Part shown: piece after piece, positions 36,854-46,415 of the stretch | Position numbering within the stretch: the first letter of the stretch is position 1 | Layout: each line of letters begins with the position of its first letter | NCBI RefSeq assembly: GCF_000517025.1 | Contig: NZ_KI912091.1 | Coordinates: 113,816-177,815 of the forward strand | Reading direction: 5' to 3' | DNA: 64,000 bases | Source of the DNA: Halonatronum saccharophilum DSM 13868 | GTDB lineage: Bacteria; Bacillota; Halanaerobiia; Halobacteroidales; Halobacteroidaceae | Program-made: the position numbers and the translations under genes | Notes under the pieces: model-generated | Told to the model about the DNA's origin: nothing | The model's input: the letters and a program-made list of their open reading frames with translations, nothing else | The model's database searches: none

Positions 36854-37438
36854 GTGAAGGTTTTAGGTATAAATGGAAGTCCTAATAAAAATGGGAATAC
36901 GGTTGTTTTATTGGAAGAGGCTTTAGAAGGAGCCAAAAAAGAGGGTGCCAAGGTAGAGTTGATTCATATTCGTGATGCTTTAAAGGAGCTAAATGAACCC
37001 TTCTGTACACATTGTTCTAGTCCTTGTTTAAAGGTTTGTTACAAAGGTACATTGTTAGAAGAGCAGTTTGAGAAGTTGGCCCAAGCAGATGGAATAATAT
37101 TGGGAAGTCCAGTTTATTTTGGAACTTCAAGTGGTCAATTAAAGGCTTTTTGGGATATGACTCGGGCTTTAAGAAGTGAAAAAGCCTTATTTGATACAGT
37201 AGGTGGGGCTATAAGTGTTGGTGCTTCTCGTTATGGGGGTCAAGAGACTACAATAAAAGCACTTCATGATATGATGTTTATACAGGGAATGCTAGTTGTA
37301 GGTGATGGTATTAAAGAAGGGAATGTGGGTCACCAAGGGGCTTGTAGTCAAAAACCCGCTAAAGAAGACTTGGAAGGCAAAAAGCAATCTAAAGCTCTCG
37401 GTATGAGAGTTGTTAGGGTAGCTAAAAGTACATCTTAA
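36854..37438 (+). CDS. NADPH-dependent FMN reductase / flavodoxin-fold oxidoreductase with CxxC motifs
   Basis: A 194-residue flavin reductase-like protein: MKVLGINGSPNKNGNT is the FMN phosphate-binding loop and LGSPVYFGTSSGQLKAFWDM the flavin-binding helix. CTHCSSPCLKVC at about residues 52-63 suggests an iron-sulfur or metal site, as in iron-sulfur flavoproteins. GTG start after AAGGAGG. Function and partner unknown. Preceded by a TTATTATTA / TAATAATAA hairpin near 36785-36807; it looks like a single-gene unit. Confidence 0.83.
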   Translation: MKVLGINGSPNKNGNTVVLLEEALEGAKKEGAKVELIHIRDALKELNEPFCTHCSSPCLKVCYKGTLLEEQFEKLAQADGIILGSPVYFGTSSGQLKAFWDMTRALRSEKALFDTVGGAISVGASRYGGQETTIKALHDMMFIQGMLVVGDGIKEGNVGHQGACSQKPAKEDLEGKKQSKALGMRVVRVAKSTS

Positions 37439-37728
37439 TAAGAGCTAATTTGACTTCTGAATAATTGATCTTTTTCAGGGTATAATAAACAAAGGAAAAA
37501 GTTAACTAAAAAGTAAATTGCAAACTATTGCAAATAAAGTTAAGTTTAATTCTTTTTTTATATAAAAAGAAGGTATTAATAATTTATTGTCGAAAAGTTG
37601 TTATTGGTGTCAGAAATATTTTTAAGGGTCTGTTTATAAACCCTAGGTAATTTATTCTTTAGAGGTTAAAAAATAAGGAGATAAAGTTGAGATGGTATTT
37701 AACCTAAATTAGTTTTAAGGAGTAGGTT
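37439..37728. other. Intergenic region before yqxD
   Basis: AT-rich, 290 bp. It contains a direct repeat TTGCAAACTATTGCAAAT near 37519-37537 and a small stem AGGGT/ACCCT near 37625-37645. A TATAAT at about 37481 lacks a -35 at usual spacing. I see no RNA gene or ORF. Confidence 0.4.
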
Positions 37729-38169
37729 ATGAGAATTTTAGTGGATGGAGATGCATGTCCAGTTAAAGAAGAGGTTTCCAAGATAGCTTTAAAGTATAAT
37801 ATAGCCCTCTTTATCTTTATAAGCTTGGCCCATTGGAATAATAATAGAGTTGAAGCAGAACATATAACTGTTGATAGTAATTATCAAGAGGTCGATATGG
37901 TTTTAATAAATAGAGTTGAAAGTGGAGATATTGTTATTACAAATGATTATGGGTTGGCTTCTTTAGCTTTAGGAAAGAATGCATATGTAATATCTTTTTA
38001 TGGAAAAACCTTTAGTGAAGAAAGAATTGATTATCTATTAGCTAATAGACATTTTTCAGCAAAATTGAGACGTCAGGGTGTCTATATATCAAAAGCAAGC
38101 AAGTATAGTGGGGAAGATAAGAATAGATTCATTGATACTTTATCTAATTTAATTGAAAAATTGTCATAA
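37729..38169 (+). CDS. yqxD: UPF0178 (YaiI/YqxD) family protein
   Basis: A 146-residue DUF188 protein, PIN-like fold, of unknown function. Family features are ILVDGDACPVKEEV at the N-terminus, SGDIVITNDYGLASLAL in the middle and DKNRF near the C-terminus. AAGGAG precedes the ATG. It lies 26 bp upstream of dnaG, the same place as in Bacillus. Confidence 0.9.
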   Translation: MRILVDGDACPVKEEVSKIALKYNIALFIFISLAHWNNNRVEAEHITVDSNYQEVDMVLINRVESGDIVITNDYGLASLALGKNAYVISFYGKTFSEERIDYLLANRHFSAKLRRQGVYISKASKYSGEDKNRFIDTLSNLIEKLS

Positions 38170-38195
38170 ATATCTGAATTAGAAGGTGACAGCTT

Positions 38196-40019
38196 GTGAG
38201 TAACTCCTATAGTGATGAATTGATAGAGCAGGTTAGGCTTAGTAATGACATAATAGATTTGATATCTGATTATACTAAGTTGGAAGTGGGCGGGAAAAGT
38301 TATAAAGGTTTATGTCCTTTTCATGAAGAGAAGACCCCTTCTTTTAATGTTAATCCAACCGAGCAGCTCTATTATTGTTTTGGCTGTGGAGCTGGAGGGG
38401 ATATCTTCAATTTTGTAATGGATATAGAAGGTCTTAATTTTGTCGAAGCCGTTCAGAATTTAGCAGATAGAGCAGGGATATCTGTAGCTAAAAATCAAGA
38501 TGAAAAGAAGTTAAGAAAAAAAAGAGATGAAAAAAGAGAGCTAATAGAGATTCATAACTTAGCTACTCGATTTTATAATTATCTTCTTGTTGATTCCGAT
38601 TATGGAGAGGTTGCTAAAGGTTATTTGCAAGAACGGGGTTTTGATAGTAAAGTTATGGATAATTTTAAGCTGGGATTTGCTCCTGATCGTTGGCAAGGAT
38701 TATATAAATTCTTAAAAAATAAAGGTTATTCAGATGGCATTTTAGATAAATCTGGTCTTGTAATTCCACGAAAGAAGGGGAAAGGGTATTATGATCGATT
38801 TAGAAATAGGGTGATCTTTACAATATTTAATCATCGAGGAGATGCCATTGGGTTTGGAGGTAGAATTATAGATGAAGATGATTATCCTAAATATCTTAAT
38901 TCTCCCGAAACTATTATCTTTGATAAGGGTAAGAATTTATATGGACTAAATTGGGCTAAAAGGTCTATACAAAAGAGTAATGAAGCTATTATAGTAGAAG
39001 GATATACAGATTTGCTTAGAGCACATCAATTAGGGATTGAGAATGTAGTTGCTTCTTTAGGTACAGCTTTAACTAATAACCAGGCCAAGTTATTAAAGAG
39101 GTATGCTAATGTTGTATATATTGCTTATGATTCAGATACAGCAGGAGAGAAAGCGACTCTAAGAGGTTTAGATGTCTTAAAGAAAGAGGGTCTTAATGTA
39201 AAAGTAATAACTCTTCCTGAGGGAGAGGATCCAGATGATTTTTTAAAGAGTAAAGGAAAGGTTGCCTTTGAAGAGTTAAAAGCAAGTTCTTCGTCTCTTA
39301 TGGAATTTAAAATTAATAAGATCTTAGAAGAGAGTAATTTTAAGGATATAGATGCTAAGGTTGGAGTAGTAGAGGAGATTGTTGCTCTCTTATCTAGGTT
39401 AAATAATCAGGTTGAAATAGAAGAGTATAGCAAAGTAGTTGCTAACAAATTAAATATAGGTATAGATATCATAAAACAAGAGATCAATAAATATAAAGTT
39501 AAGGGCCTAGATGAGGATAGAAAGAGTAATTCTAGGAATAATATTAATAAGATTAAAATAGAAGAAGTAAAGGACTCCAGGTTTAAGCTCCATTTAAAAA
39601 CAGTGGATGAATTATTGCGAAGTGTTTTAAAAAACCCTAGCTTAATTAAAAAGTTTAAAGATGAATTAGATCCAGTTGATTTTATAAAAGAAGAATACCA
39701 AGAGTTGGTAGCTTTAATCTATAAATCTTATAGTGATAATAATAAGTTAGAAGTGAATAATCTACTCAAAATTATATCAGATGATAAAGTGAAGAGGTTG
39801 TTATTAAGGTTATCGGTTCAGGAGGAAGATTCCTTAAGTTATACAGAAGAGATGATAGGTGATGAAGAATATATTAATAGAATAAAGGAGTATCAAACTG
39901 TAATGAAGATGGATAAGTTAAATAAGGACATTAAAGAAGCGCAAATAACAGGTGATGTGGATAGAGAAAGAGAATTACTTAAAGAGTATATGAATCTCTT
40001 TAGGAAGGAGGTTAATTAA
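38196..40019 (+). CDS. dnaG: DNA primase
   Basis: Makes RNA primers at the replication fork. The 607-residue protein has the CHC2 zinc site C40-H43-C61-C64 ([11 protein letters not shown] ... [11 protein letters not shown]), the catalytic TOPRIM domain with VEGYTDLL and YDSDTAG, and a C-terminal helicase-binding domain. The GTG start at 38196 follows GAAGGTGACA. Its stop overlaps the rpoD ATG by one base. Confidence 0.96.
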   Translation: MSNSYSDELIEQVRLSNDIIDLISDYTKLEVGGKSYKGLCPFHEEKTPSFNVNPTEQLYYCFGCGAGGDIFNFVMDIEGLNFVEAVQNLADRAGISVAKNQDEKKLRKKRDEKRELIEIHNLATRFYNYLLVDSDYGEVAKGYLQERGFDSKVMDNFKLGFAPDRWQGLYKFLKNKGYSDGILDKSGLVIPRKKGKGYYDRFRNRVIFTIFNHRGDAIGFGGRIIDEDDYPKYLNSPETIIFDKGKNLYGLNWAKRSIQKSNEAIIVEGYTDLLRAHQLGIENVVASLGTALTNNQAKLLKRYANVVYIAYDSDTAGEKATLRGLDVLKKEGLNVKVITLPEGEDPDDFLKSKGKVAFEELKASSSSLMEFKINKILEESNFKDIDAKVGVVEEIVALLSRLNNQVEIEEYSKVVANKLNIGIDIIKQEINKYKVKGLDEDRKSNSRNNINKIKIEEVKDSRFKLHLKTVDELLRSVLKNPSLIKKFKDELDPVDFIKEEYQELVALIYKSYSDNNKLEVNNLLKIISDDKVKRLLLRLSVQEEDSLSYTEEMIGDEEYINRIKEYQTVMKMDKLNKDIKEAQITGDVDRERELLKEYMNLFRKEVN

Positions 40020-41119
40020 TGGCTGTCGATAAGAAGATTATTGCAGAAAAAGTAAAAGAGTTAATTGCTAAGGGCAAAAAAGAGGGTAAAATAAGATATC
40101 AGGAAATAATGGATGCTCTCTCTGAAATAGATTTAGATACAGAACAGATAGAGGAGATTTATGAGAGTTTTTCATCTATGGGTATTGAAGTAGAAGATGA
40201 TGAAAATGTAAATAGTAATGATGATAGCGATAATGATGATGAAGACGATAATGATGAGGTAGAGCTAGATTTGAGTATACCTGCTGGGGTTAGTTTAGAT
40301 GATCCAGTTAAGATGTACTTAAAAGAGATTGGGAAGGTACCATTATTAACAGCTGATGAAGAAAAATCATTGGCTAAAAGAATGGAAGAAGGAGATGAAG
40401 CAGCCAAGCAGAAGTTAGCAGCAGCAAATTTAAGGTTGGTTGTAAGCATTGCAAAGAAGTATGTTGGTAGAGGTATGTTGTTTTTAGATTTAATTCAGGA
40501 GGGTAATTTAGGGCTTATAAAGGCTGTAGAGAAGTTTGATTATACTAAGGGTTATAAATTTAGTACTTATGCGACTTGGTGGATTAGACAAGCCATTACT
40601 AGATCAATTGCAGATCAAGCACGGACTATAAGGGTTCCGGTTCATATGGTTGAGACGATTAATAAGTTAATTAGGGTTTCTCGACACTTGGTACAAGAGT
40701 TAGGGCGTGAACCTACTGTAGAAGAGATTGCTAACGAGATGGATATTACTGAAGAGAAGGTTAGAGAAATAAAGAAGATTGCTCAAGAGCCTGTATCTTT
40801 GGAGACGCCAATTGGTGAAGAAGAAGACAGTTATTTAGGAGATTTTATTGAAGATGAAGATGCTCCTGAACCTTCTGTTGCTGCTTCTTTTATGTTATTA
40901 CAAGAACAGTTAGATGGTGTTTTAGATACATTAACAGATAGAGAAAAACGTGTCTTAGAGTTAAGGTTTGGTATAGAAGATGGTCGATCTAGGACTTTAG
41001 AAGAGGTTGGTAAAGAGTTTGGGGTTACTCGTGAACGTATAAGACAGATCGAAGCTAAAGCTCTAAGGAAGTTAAGACACCCAAGTAGGAGTAAGAAACT
41101 TAAAGATTATTTAACATAA
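40019..41119 (+). CDS. rpoD: RNA polymerase sigma factor RpoD (sigma-A)
   Basis: Primary sigma factor. The 366-residue product has a short region 1.1, an unusually acidic linker (residues 62-82, mostly Asp/Asn/Glu), then the -10 recognition region 2.4 ([22 protein letters not shown]), region 3, and -35 recognition region 4 ([21 protein letters not shown]). Ribosome-binding site AAGGAGG lies in the end of dnaG; the ATG shares a base with the dnaG stop, so they are coupled. Confidence 0.97.
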   Translation: MAVDKKIIAEKVKELIAKGKKEGKIRYQEIMDALSEIDLDTEQIEEIYESFSSMGIEVEDDENVNSNDDSDNDDEDDNDEVELDLSIPAGVSLDDPVKMYLKEIGKVPLLTADEEKSLAKRMEEGDEAAKQKLAAANLRLVVSIAKKYVGRGMLFLDLIQEGNLGLIKAVEKFDYTKGYKFSTYATWWIRQAITRSIADQARTIRVPVHMVETINKLIRVSRHLVQELGREPTVEEIANEMDITEEKVREIKKIAQEPVSLETPIGEEEDSYLGDFIEDEDAPEPSVAASFMLLQEQLDGVLDTLTDREKRVLELRFGIEDGRSRTLEEVGKEFGVTRERIRQIEAKALRKLRHPSRSKKLKDYLT

Positions 41120-41126
41120 ATTAAAG

Positions 41127-41150
41127 ATTTTGCTGATAGTTGAGAGTTAT
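41127..41150 (+). repeat. Short heptamer run after rpoD
   Basis: GCTGATA GTTGAGA GTTATTA: three degenerate 7-nt units of the same kind as in the larger elements, just before the rpoD terminator. Confidence 0.4.
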
Positions 41151-41151
41151 T

Positions 41152-41178
41152 AAAAAGTGGGCCAATGCCCGCTTTTTT
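41152..41178 (+). terminator. Terminator after rpoD
   Basis: Stem AAAAAGTGGGC / GCCCGCTTTTT (one G-T pair), CAAT loop and T-run. Confidence 0.88.
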
Positions 41179-41224
41179 CATAACTTTTGCAGGGAAAACA
41201 TAAATTTTAAAGAAGGAGTAAAGT

Positions 41225-41911
41225 ATGAAGTTGTCACCAAGGTTAAAGAGTATAGTTGATCTTTTAGATTTGCCTGCTAGAGTAGGGGATATTGGAGCTG
41301 ACCATGGGTATCTAGCTATTCATTTAGCAAGGCAGGATAAGGATAATTACATAATAGCAAGTGATTATAATAAGGCTCCCTATAAAGCGGCTTTAAATAA
41401 TGTTCGACGATTTGCTTTATCTGATAGAATAGATGTTAGGTTGGGATCTGGGTTGTCTGTTTTAAATGAGGGTGAAGTTGATCAAGTCGTTATAGCAGGG
41501 ATGGGGAGTAAGACAATCAAGTCAATTTTGGAGGATGATCAGTCCTTGGCCCTTAAATTGGATAAGTTGGTATTACAGCCTATGGCAGGGGCTTCTTCTT
41601 TGCGGAGGTGGCTTGTAAAGAATGGTTATAAGATTTCTGATGAGAAATTAATTTTAGAAGGAGATTTCCTTTATCAGATTATAGCTGCTAAGCCTGGAGA
41701 GATGGATGATGAAGGTGAATTCATCTTAGAATTAGGGCCAAAGTTGCTAGAGAAAAAAGATCCATTGTTAGAACTTTATTTTAAGAGTTTAGAGGATGAA
41801 TGGAGTGAGGTTATTGAAAAGATATCAATGAATGCTCCAAACCATCCTAAAATAGATATAATAAATAAGAAGCTAAATAAACTAAAGGGTTTAAAGAGAA
41901 GGATTACTTAG
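41225..41911 (+). CDS. trmK: tRNA (adenine(22)-N1)-methyltransferase
   Basis: SAM-dependent enzyme that methylates A22 of tRNAs. The 228-residue product has VGDIGADHGYLAIHLAR (motif I), VIAGMGSKTIKSIL and LQPMAGASSLRRWL. AAGGAG before the ATG. It follows rpoD and precedes nif3 by 15 bp as in B. subtilis. Confidence 0.93.
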   Translation: MKLSPRLKSIVDLLDLPARVGDIGADHGYLAIHLARQDKDNYIIASDYNKAPYKAALNNVRRFALSDRIDVRLGSGLSVLNEGEVDQVVIAGMGSKTIKSILEDDQSLALKLDKLVLQPMAGASSLRRWLVKNGYKISDEKLILEGDFLYQIIAAKPGEMDDEGEFILELGPKLLEKKDPLLELYFKSLEDEWSEVIEKISMNAPNHPKIDIINKKLNKLKGLKRRIT

Positions 41912-41926
41912 TAAGGAGGGAAGAGG

Positions 41927-43045
41927 ATGGCAGTTAAATTGCAGCAGATTACTACTTTAATTGATAAAATTGCACCTAAGAGGTTGGCCTATAAGTGGGA
42001 TAATGTAGGATTGCAGGTAGGGGATTATAATCAAACGGTATCTAAGGTTATGCTAACGTTAGATATTACTAAAGAGGTCTTATCTGAAGCCAAAGAAGAA
42101 GGTGTAGATTTGATTATAGGACACCACCCTCTTATCTTTAAGGGGATCTCAAAAATTCGCTACAATACCTCTATAGGAAGGTTGATTAGGGATGCTATTA
42201 AAGAGGACATCTCTATTTATATAGCCCATACAAATTATGATATAGGTGAAGGTGGGTTAAATGATTACTTGGCCCAAAGCTTAGGTTTAACTAATACTGA
42301 TGTTTTACAAGTAACTGCTAGAGAAGAGATGAAAAAGGTTGTAGTCTTTGTTCCTAAAGATAACTTAGAAGGTGTAAGAGAAGTTATGGGAAGAGCTGGA
42401 GCAGGATGGATAGGAAAATATAGTGATTGTTTCTTTGCTCAAGAAGGGATAGGGAGTTTTAAAGCTTTAGAGGGTAGTGAACCTTATATAGGTAGCAAAG
42501 GGGAGCTAAGTGAGGTTGAAGAGGTCAGGTTAGAGACTATAGTACCTAATTCTAAATTAAACAAGGTGGTTTCAAAGATGATTAAAGCCCACCCTTATGA
42601 AGAGGTTGCTTATGATGTCTATCCATTAGATAACCCCGGGTCAAGATTTGGTCTTGGCAGGGTAGGTTATTTAGATGAAGCGATTACTTTAAGAGAATAC
42701 TGTCAAGTAGTTAAAGAGGAATTAAATCTAGACACTTTGAGAGTTATAGGTTCTCTTGATGATAAAATTGCCAAGGTGGGAGTATGTAGTGGTAGTGGTG
42801 GAGACTATATTAAAGCGGCATCTTTTAAAGGTGTTGATGTATTTGTGACTGGTGATATTAAGTATCATGAAGGGCAGTTGGCCCAAGAAGAAGGGATTGC
42901 TTTAATTGATGCTGGACATTATGGTACAGAAAAAATAGTTAAATCAGCTATGGGAGAGTATTTAAATAAAGAGATAAAGAGTAATAATTTTAAGGTAGAA
43001 GTTATAGAATCTAAAGTGAATACAGATCCTTTTGTCATAATCTGA
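41927..43045 (+). CDS. Nif3-like dinuclear metal-center protein (GTP cyclohydrolase 1 type 2 homolog)
   Basis: A 372-residue YqfO-type Nif3 protein. The two halves of the metal site are IIGHHPLIFKGISK and, near the end, GHYGTEK; a middle insert (about 135-225) resembles the PII/CutA-like domain and contains PYEEVAYDVY. The biochemical role is not settled. AAGGAGGG precedes the ATG. Ends in a palindromic terminator. Confidence 0.92.
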   Translation: MAVKLQQITTLIDKIAPKRLAYKWDNVGLQVGDYNQTVSKVMLTLDITKEVLSEAKEEGVDLIIGHHPLIFKGISKIRYNTSIGRLIRDAIKEDISIYIAHTNYDIGEGGLNDYLAQSLGLTNTDVLQVTAREEMKKVVVFVPKDNLEGVREVMGRAGAGWIGKYSDCFFAQEGIGSFKALEGSEPYIGSKGELSEVEEVRLETIVPNSKLNKVVSKMIKAHPYEEVAYDVYPLDNPGSRFGLGRVGYLDEAITLREYCQVVKEELNLDTLRVIGSLDDKIAKVGVCSGSGGDYIKAASFKGVDVFVTGDIKYHEGQLAQEEGIALIDAGHYGTEKIVKSAMGEYLNKEIKSNNFKVEVIESKVNTDPFVII

Positions 43046-43074
43046 GTAGGTCTAATATTAGACCTACTCTTTTC
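43044..43074. terminator. Terminator after the nif3-like gene
   Basis: Perfect 26-bp palindrome GAGTAGGTCTAAT plus complement, overlapping the stop codon, followed by TTTTCT. Confidence 0.8.
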
Positions 43075-43121
43075 TATGCTCATAGATAATTAAAACTATA
43101 AAAACAAAAAGGAGTGATGAT

Positions 43122-43835
43122 ATGAATAAGGTGGAGTTGTTATATAAGTTACAAGGGATAGATGATAGGATAAAAGAGGTTGAAAGAAAGCTTGAATCTG
43201 TATCTAATTTGAAGGAGGTAGGTGTTAGAGAGGAAGATTTATTTAAGAGAGAAGAGGCTTTGGGTGAGGGCGAATTAAAGTTAAAAGAATTAAAGAAGAG
43301 GGCCAAGGATATTGAATTTGAAGATGATCTTCTTTTAAGAAAGGAGAAAGATTATAAGGAACAATTATATAGTGGTGAGATAGGAAACCCAAAAGAGTTA
43401 GAGAAGTTGCAAGATAAGTTAAGGAAAGTTAGTGAAAATAAAGGGGAAGTTGAAGAAAAATTACTAGAACTAATGATGGAAATAGAGGAAGGAGAGGGGA
43501 AGTTAAGTGAAGGTGAAGATGAGCTAAACAAGATAAGAGAAAAGGTTAAGGAGTTAAAGAGAGAAGAAGAGTTTAGGAAGGATCAGTACAAAGAAGAGTT
43601 AGAAGAGCTAAAAAGGGATAAAGAAGAAGTAAAAAGACTATTAGAAGATGGGTTGATTTCAAAATACAATGACCTTTATCGTAGGAAGAGCTACAAAGCG
43701 GTGGCAAAGCTTGAGGATGGTTATTGTATGGGGTGTAGGATCTCTCTTCCTTTTAATTTAGTTAGGGAGGTTAAGGAAGCCGATGAGATGGTCTTATGTG
43801 ATAATTGTGGGAGAATGCTTTATTATAAGGGATAG
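43122..43835 (+). CDS. Coiled-coil protein with C4-type zinc ribbon
   Basis: A 237-residue protein: residues 1-170 form a long, highly charged antiparallel coiled coil, and the C-terminus is a zinc ribbon with YCMGCRI and LCDNCGRML (two CxxC pairs). It matches the zf-RING_7 / DUF164-type family often found after nif3. These are suspected nucleic-acid-binding proteins; the role is not established. AAAAAGGAG precedes the ATG. rnpB follows. Confidence 0.87.
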   Translation: MNKVELLYKLQGIDDRIKEVERKLESVSNLKEVGVREEDLFKREEALGEGELKLKELKKRAKDIEFEDDLLLRKEKDYKEQLYSGEIGNPKELEKLQDKLRKVSENKGEVEEKLLELMMEIEEGEGKLSEGEDELNKIREKVKELKREEEFRKDQYKEELEELKRDKEEVKRLLEDGLISKYNDLYRRKSYKAVAKLEDGYCMGCRISLPFNLVREVKEADEMVLCDNCGRMLYYKG

Positions 43836-43871
43836 GGGATAGGTTTTCCATTAATTAACTAATTGTTTTGT

Positions 43872-43900
43872 TTGACTTTAATTATTATTAGTGTTATCAT
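43872..43900 (+). promoter_or_regulatory. Upstream rnpB promoter (P1)
   Basis: TTGACT, 17-nt spacer, TATCAT preceded by GTGT. It closely resembles the second promoter 70 bp downstream. Confidence 0.65.
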
Positions 43901-43941
43901 AAGTTTTGTTGTCGCAAAGAAAGGTTATTAATGTTTTATAA

Positions 43942-43970
43942 TTGACAACTTTAATTCTAAGTGTTATAAT
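43942..43970 (+). promoter_or_regulatory. Main rnpB promoter (P2)
   Basis: Exact consensus TTGACA, 17-nt spacer, TATAAT, with an extended -10 TG. Transcription would start about 20 nt before the mature RNase P RNA. Confidence 0.9.
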
Positions 43971-43996
43971 TTTATTTGGCTATTAAATTTTAAGAG

Positions 43997-44343
<347 letters not shown>

Positions 44344-44370
44344 CCCTAATATTTAATATAAATATTATTT

Positions 44371-44402
44371 AGACTCTTCACTTTTGTGGAGGGTCTTTTT
44401 TT
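44371..44402 (+). terminator. Terminator after rnpB
   Basis: Stem AGACTCTTCAC / GTGGAGGGTCT (G-T pairs) with a TTTT loop and seven Ts. Confidence 0.88.
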
Positions 44403-44403
44403 A

Positions 44404-44588
44404 TAGTAATAAAGCAGAGCTTTATTACTGGTGATGAGTAATCAGTAATGAGTAATGGGTAAAACCTTAAAAAAACAGGAACCCCTTTGTTAGCTAAGGC
44501 TTATAAGAAGTTTTGAGATTTTGATTTTACTCATTACTCTTCACTCATTACCCATTACTAGTGGCACGAAAGTGACACTTTATTACTA
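44404..44588 (+). repeat. Long AGTAATAAAGC-head element with heptamer arms (E2)
   Basis: Full-length version of the element family. The head is AGTAATAAAGC / GCTTTATTACT with an AGA loop (44405-44429). The left arm is 7-nt units of the type AGTAATG/AGTAATC (44430-44464), then about 60 bp of unrelated centre. The right arm is complementary CATTACT-type units (44526-44559), and the tail is GTGGCACGAAAGTGACACTTTATTACT, which contains CAC-GAAA-GTG. The arms can pair, making one long imperfect hairpin. It starts immediately after the rnpB terminator. Confidence 0.8.
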
Positions 44589-44691
44589 TATATTTCAAAC
44601 TAGAAGAAGGTATTCCTAGATTTGTGTATAAATATGGAATCTAATGGAATAATACCTATTGTTTAAATTAAAATAGGTAGGTGATATTAAT

Positions 44692-45822
44692 ATGGAAAAG
44701 AAGCTTTATTGGGTATGGTTAACAAAGGTTAAAGGATTGGGTCCGCTTAAAATAAGGAAACTTTTAGATTATTTTAATGATGCACAAGGGGTTTGGGAAG
44801 CTTATGGCGAAGAATTAACTAATGTAGAGGGAATTGGTCCTTCTACTGCTAAAAATATTATTAAATCTAAAAACACCTTTGACTTTGAAGATGAATTCAA
44901 GTTATTGAATAAAAATAAAGTTAAGGTTGTAACTTTATCTGATAGATGTTATCCTAAATTATTAAAGGAGATATATTATCCTCCGCCTCTTTTATATTAT
45001 AGAGGGGATATAAGGGGAATAGATAGACCTTCTCTTGCTGTTGTTGGTTCTAGAAGGTGTACTACTTACGGTAAGAGTATAGCTTTTAAAGTTGCTAAGA
45101 GATTAGTTGATTTAGGGGTTTCAGTTGTTAGTGGGATGGCTAGAGGGATTGATACAGCAGCCCATAAAGGGGCTTTGAAAGGTGGAGCAACTTATGCTAT
45201 TTTAGGATCTGGTCTTGATGTTGTTTATCCACCTGAAAACTATACTTTGATGAATGAGATCATTGATAATGGAGCTGTTTTGAGCACTTTTCCTTTGGGA
45301 ACTCAACCTCATGGGGGTAATTTCCCTATAAGAAATAGGATTATAAGTGGTCTTTCTTTGGGAACTTTAGTAGTGGAAGCTGATAAGAAGAGCGGTTCCT
45401 TAATAACAGCTAATTATGCTCTTGATCAAGGTAGAGAGGTGTTTGCTATACCTGGTGATATCAATAAGAAGCAAAGTATAGGTACAAATCACTTAATTAA
45501 GAGTGGAGCTAAGCTCGTTCAAAACATAGATGATATAAGAGAAGAATTGCCTTTATTTTCTTTACAGATTGGAGAAAAAAGGTTTGCTAAAGGTGCAGGA
45601 GACACAAGTGAAGAGGGTGCATCTTTTGATGATAGATTAAGTGTTTTAACTGAGGATGAGGTTGCTGTGTATAAGGTATTATCTTCTAAACCACAACAAT
45701 TTGAATATTTATTTAATAGGATGAATTTTGACACTTCAAGGTTAAATAGGGTATTATTAGATTTAGAGATAAAAGGATTTATAGAGCAGTTAGTAGGGCG
45801 TAGGTTTAAGATAGTGGATTAA
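44692..45822 (+). CDS. dprA: DNA-processing protein DprA
   Basis: Binds incoming single-stranded DNA during transformation and loads RecA. The 376-residue protein has an N-terminal SAM/helix-hairpin-helix region (VEGIGPSTAKNII), the extended Rossmann core (LAVVGSRRCTTYGK, VSGMARGIDTAAHKGAL, GGNFPIRNRIISGLS) and a C-terminal winged helix (about 310-375). Ribosome-binding site is weak (TAGGTGATA). Lies upstream of a DUF494 gene and topA. Confidence 0.94.
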   Translation: MEKKLYWVWLTKVKGLGPLKIRKLLDYFNDAQGVWEAYGEELTNVEGIGPSTAKNIIKSKNTFDFEDEFKLLNKNKVKVVTLSDRCYPKLLKEIYYPPPLLYYRGDIRGIDRPSLAVVGSRRCTTYGKSIAFKVAKRLVDLGVSVVSGMARGIDTAAHKGALKGGATYAILGSGLDVVYPPENYTLMNEIIDNGAVLSTFPLGTQPHGGNFPIRNRIISGLSLGTLVVEADKKSGSLITANYALDQGREVFAIPGDINKKQSIGTNHLIKSGAKLVQNIDDIREELPLFSLQIGEKRFAKGAGDTSEEGASFDDRLSVLTEDEVAVYKVLSSKPQQFEYLFNRMNFDTSRLNRVLLDLEIKGFIEQLVGRRFKIVD

Positions 45823-45847
45823 CAAATTGATTTAGGAAGGAGTAGGT

Positions 45848-45892
45848 ATGGAATCTACATACCACATTAGATATGAGAGAGAATGTGTTTGA
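45848..45892 (+). CDS. Possible 14-residue upstream ORF overlapping the DUF494 start
   Basis: ATG at 45848 has AAGGAG at a good distance and reads MESTYHIRYERECV before TGA. It ends 17 bp inside the next gene, in another frame. It may act as a leader peptide that brings ribosomes to the ATG at 45873. It could also be chance. Confidence 0.35.
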   Translation: MESTYHIRYERECV

Positions 45893-46391
45893 GATAATTA
45901 GTCATCTGGTAAAGAGGTTATTATATAGTGAAGACTTAGTAAATGATGAAGAGAAGTTGATTCAATCTTTAAGAGAAGAGGGTTATGATTTAGCAGAGAT
46001 TAGTCAGGCTTTTGAATTTATATTCTCTACTTCGGAGATAATAGAGGTGTCAGGAGATAATCAAAAAAGTTTAAGAAAAGAAGCTGATTATGAAGTCAAC
46101 ATAAATAGTAGAAGTTTCAATAGGGTCTTTAATTTTAGAGAAAGATTAAAATTAAGTTTAGGGGTTCAAGGGGTTATTATTAAATTACTTGCCTTAAATT
46201 TAATTAATGGAGAAGAGGTTGAACTAGTAATAAGTAAGTGTTTAGTAGAGTATAGTAGTATTGTTAATCTTATTGATTTTTGGAAAGCTTTAGAATTGGT
46301 TATTGATGATGAATTTAGGTTGGCCCTTATAACAAGAAAAGTTGAAGAACTTAATGGTTTAGATGAATCAAAAGGAAAATATATCAATTAA
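45873..46391 (+). CDS. DUF494 (Smg) family protein
   Basis: A 172-residue protein of the Smg/DUF494 family, unknown function, often found between dprA and topA. Features are MRENVFEIISHLVKRLL and the C-terminal IDDEFRLALITRKVEELNG. The ATG has no ribosome-binding site within 20 nt. Instead AAGGAG precedes a different ATG at 45848, which opens a 14-codon ORF overlapping this gene's start (stop 45892), so translation may rely on reinitiation. Confidence 0.83.
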   Translation: MRENVFEIISHLVKRLLYSEDLVNDEEKLIQSLREEGYDLAEISQAFEFIFSTSEIIEVSGDNQKSLRKEADYEVNINSRSFNRVFNFRERLKLSLGVQGVIIKLLALNLINGEEVELVISKCLVEYSSIVNLIDFWKALELVIDDEFRLALITRKVEELNGLDESKGKYIN

Positions 46392-46415
46392 ATTTATAGT
46401 GGTGGAGGTGTGATT

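Noticed and set aside
37439-37728. Possible riboswitch or small RNA before yqxD
   Set aside because: Only a short 5-bp stem and AT-rich direct repeats are present; no known riboswitch motif was recognised.
44404-44588. Heptamer repeats considered as a CRISPR array
   Set aside because: Units are 7 nt, degenerate and contiguous with no unique spacers of 30-40 nt, and no cas genes are near.
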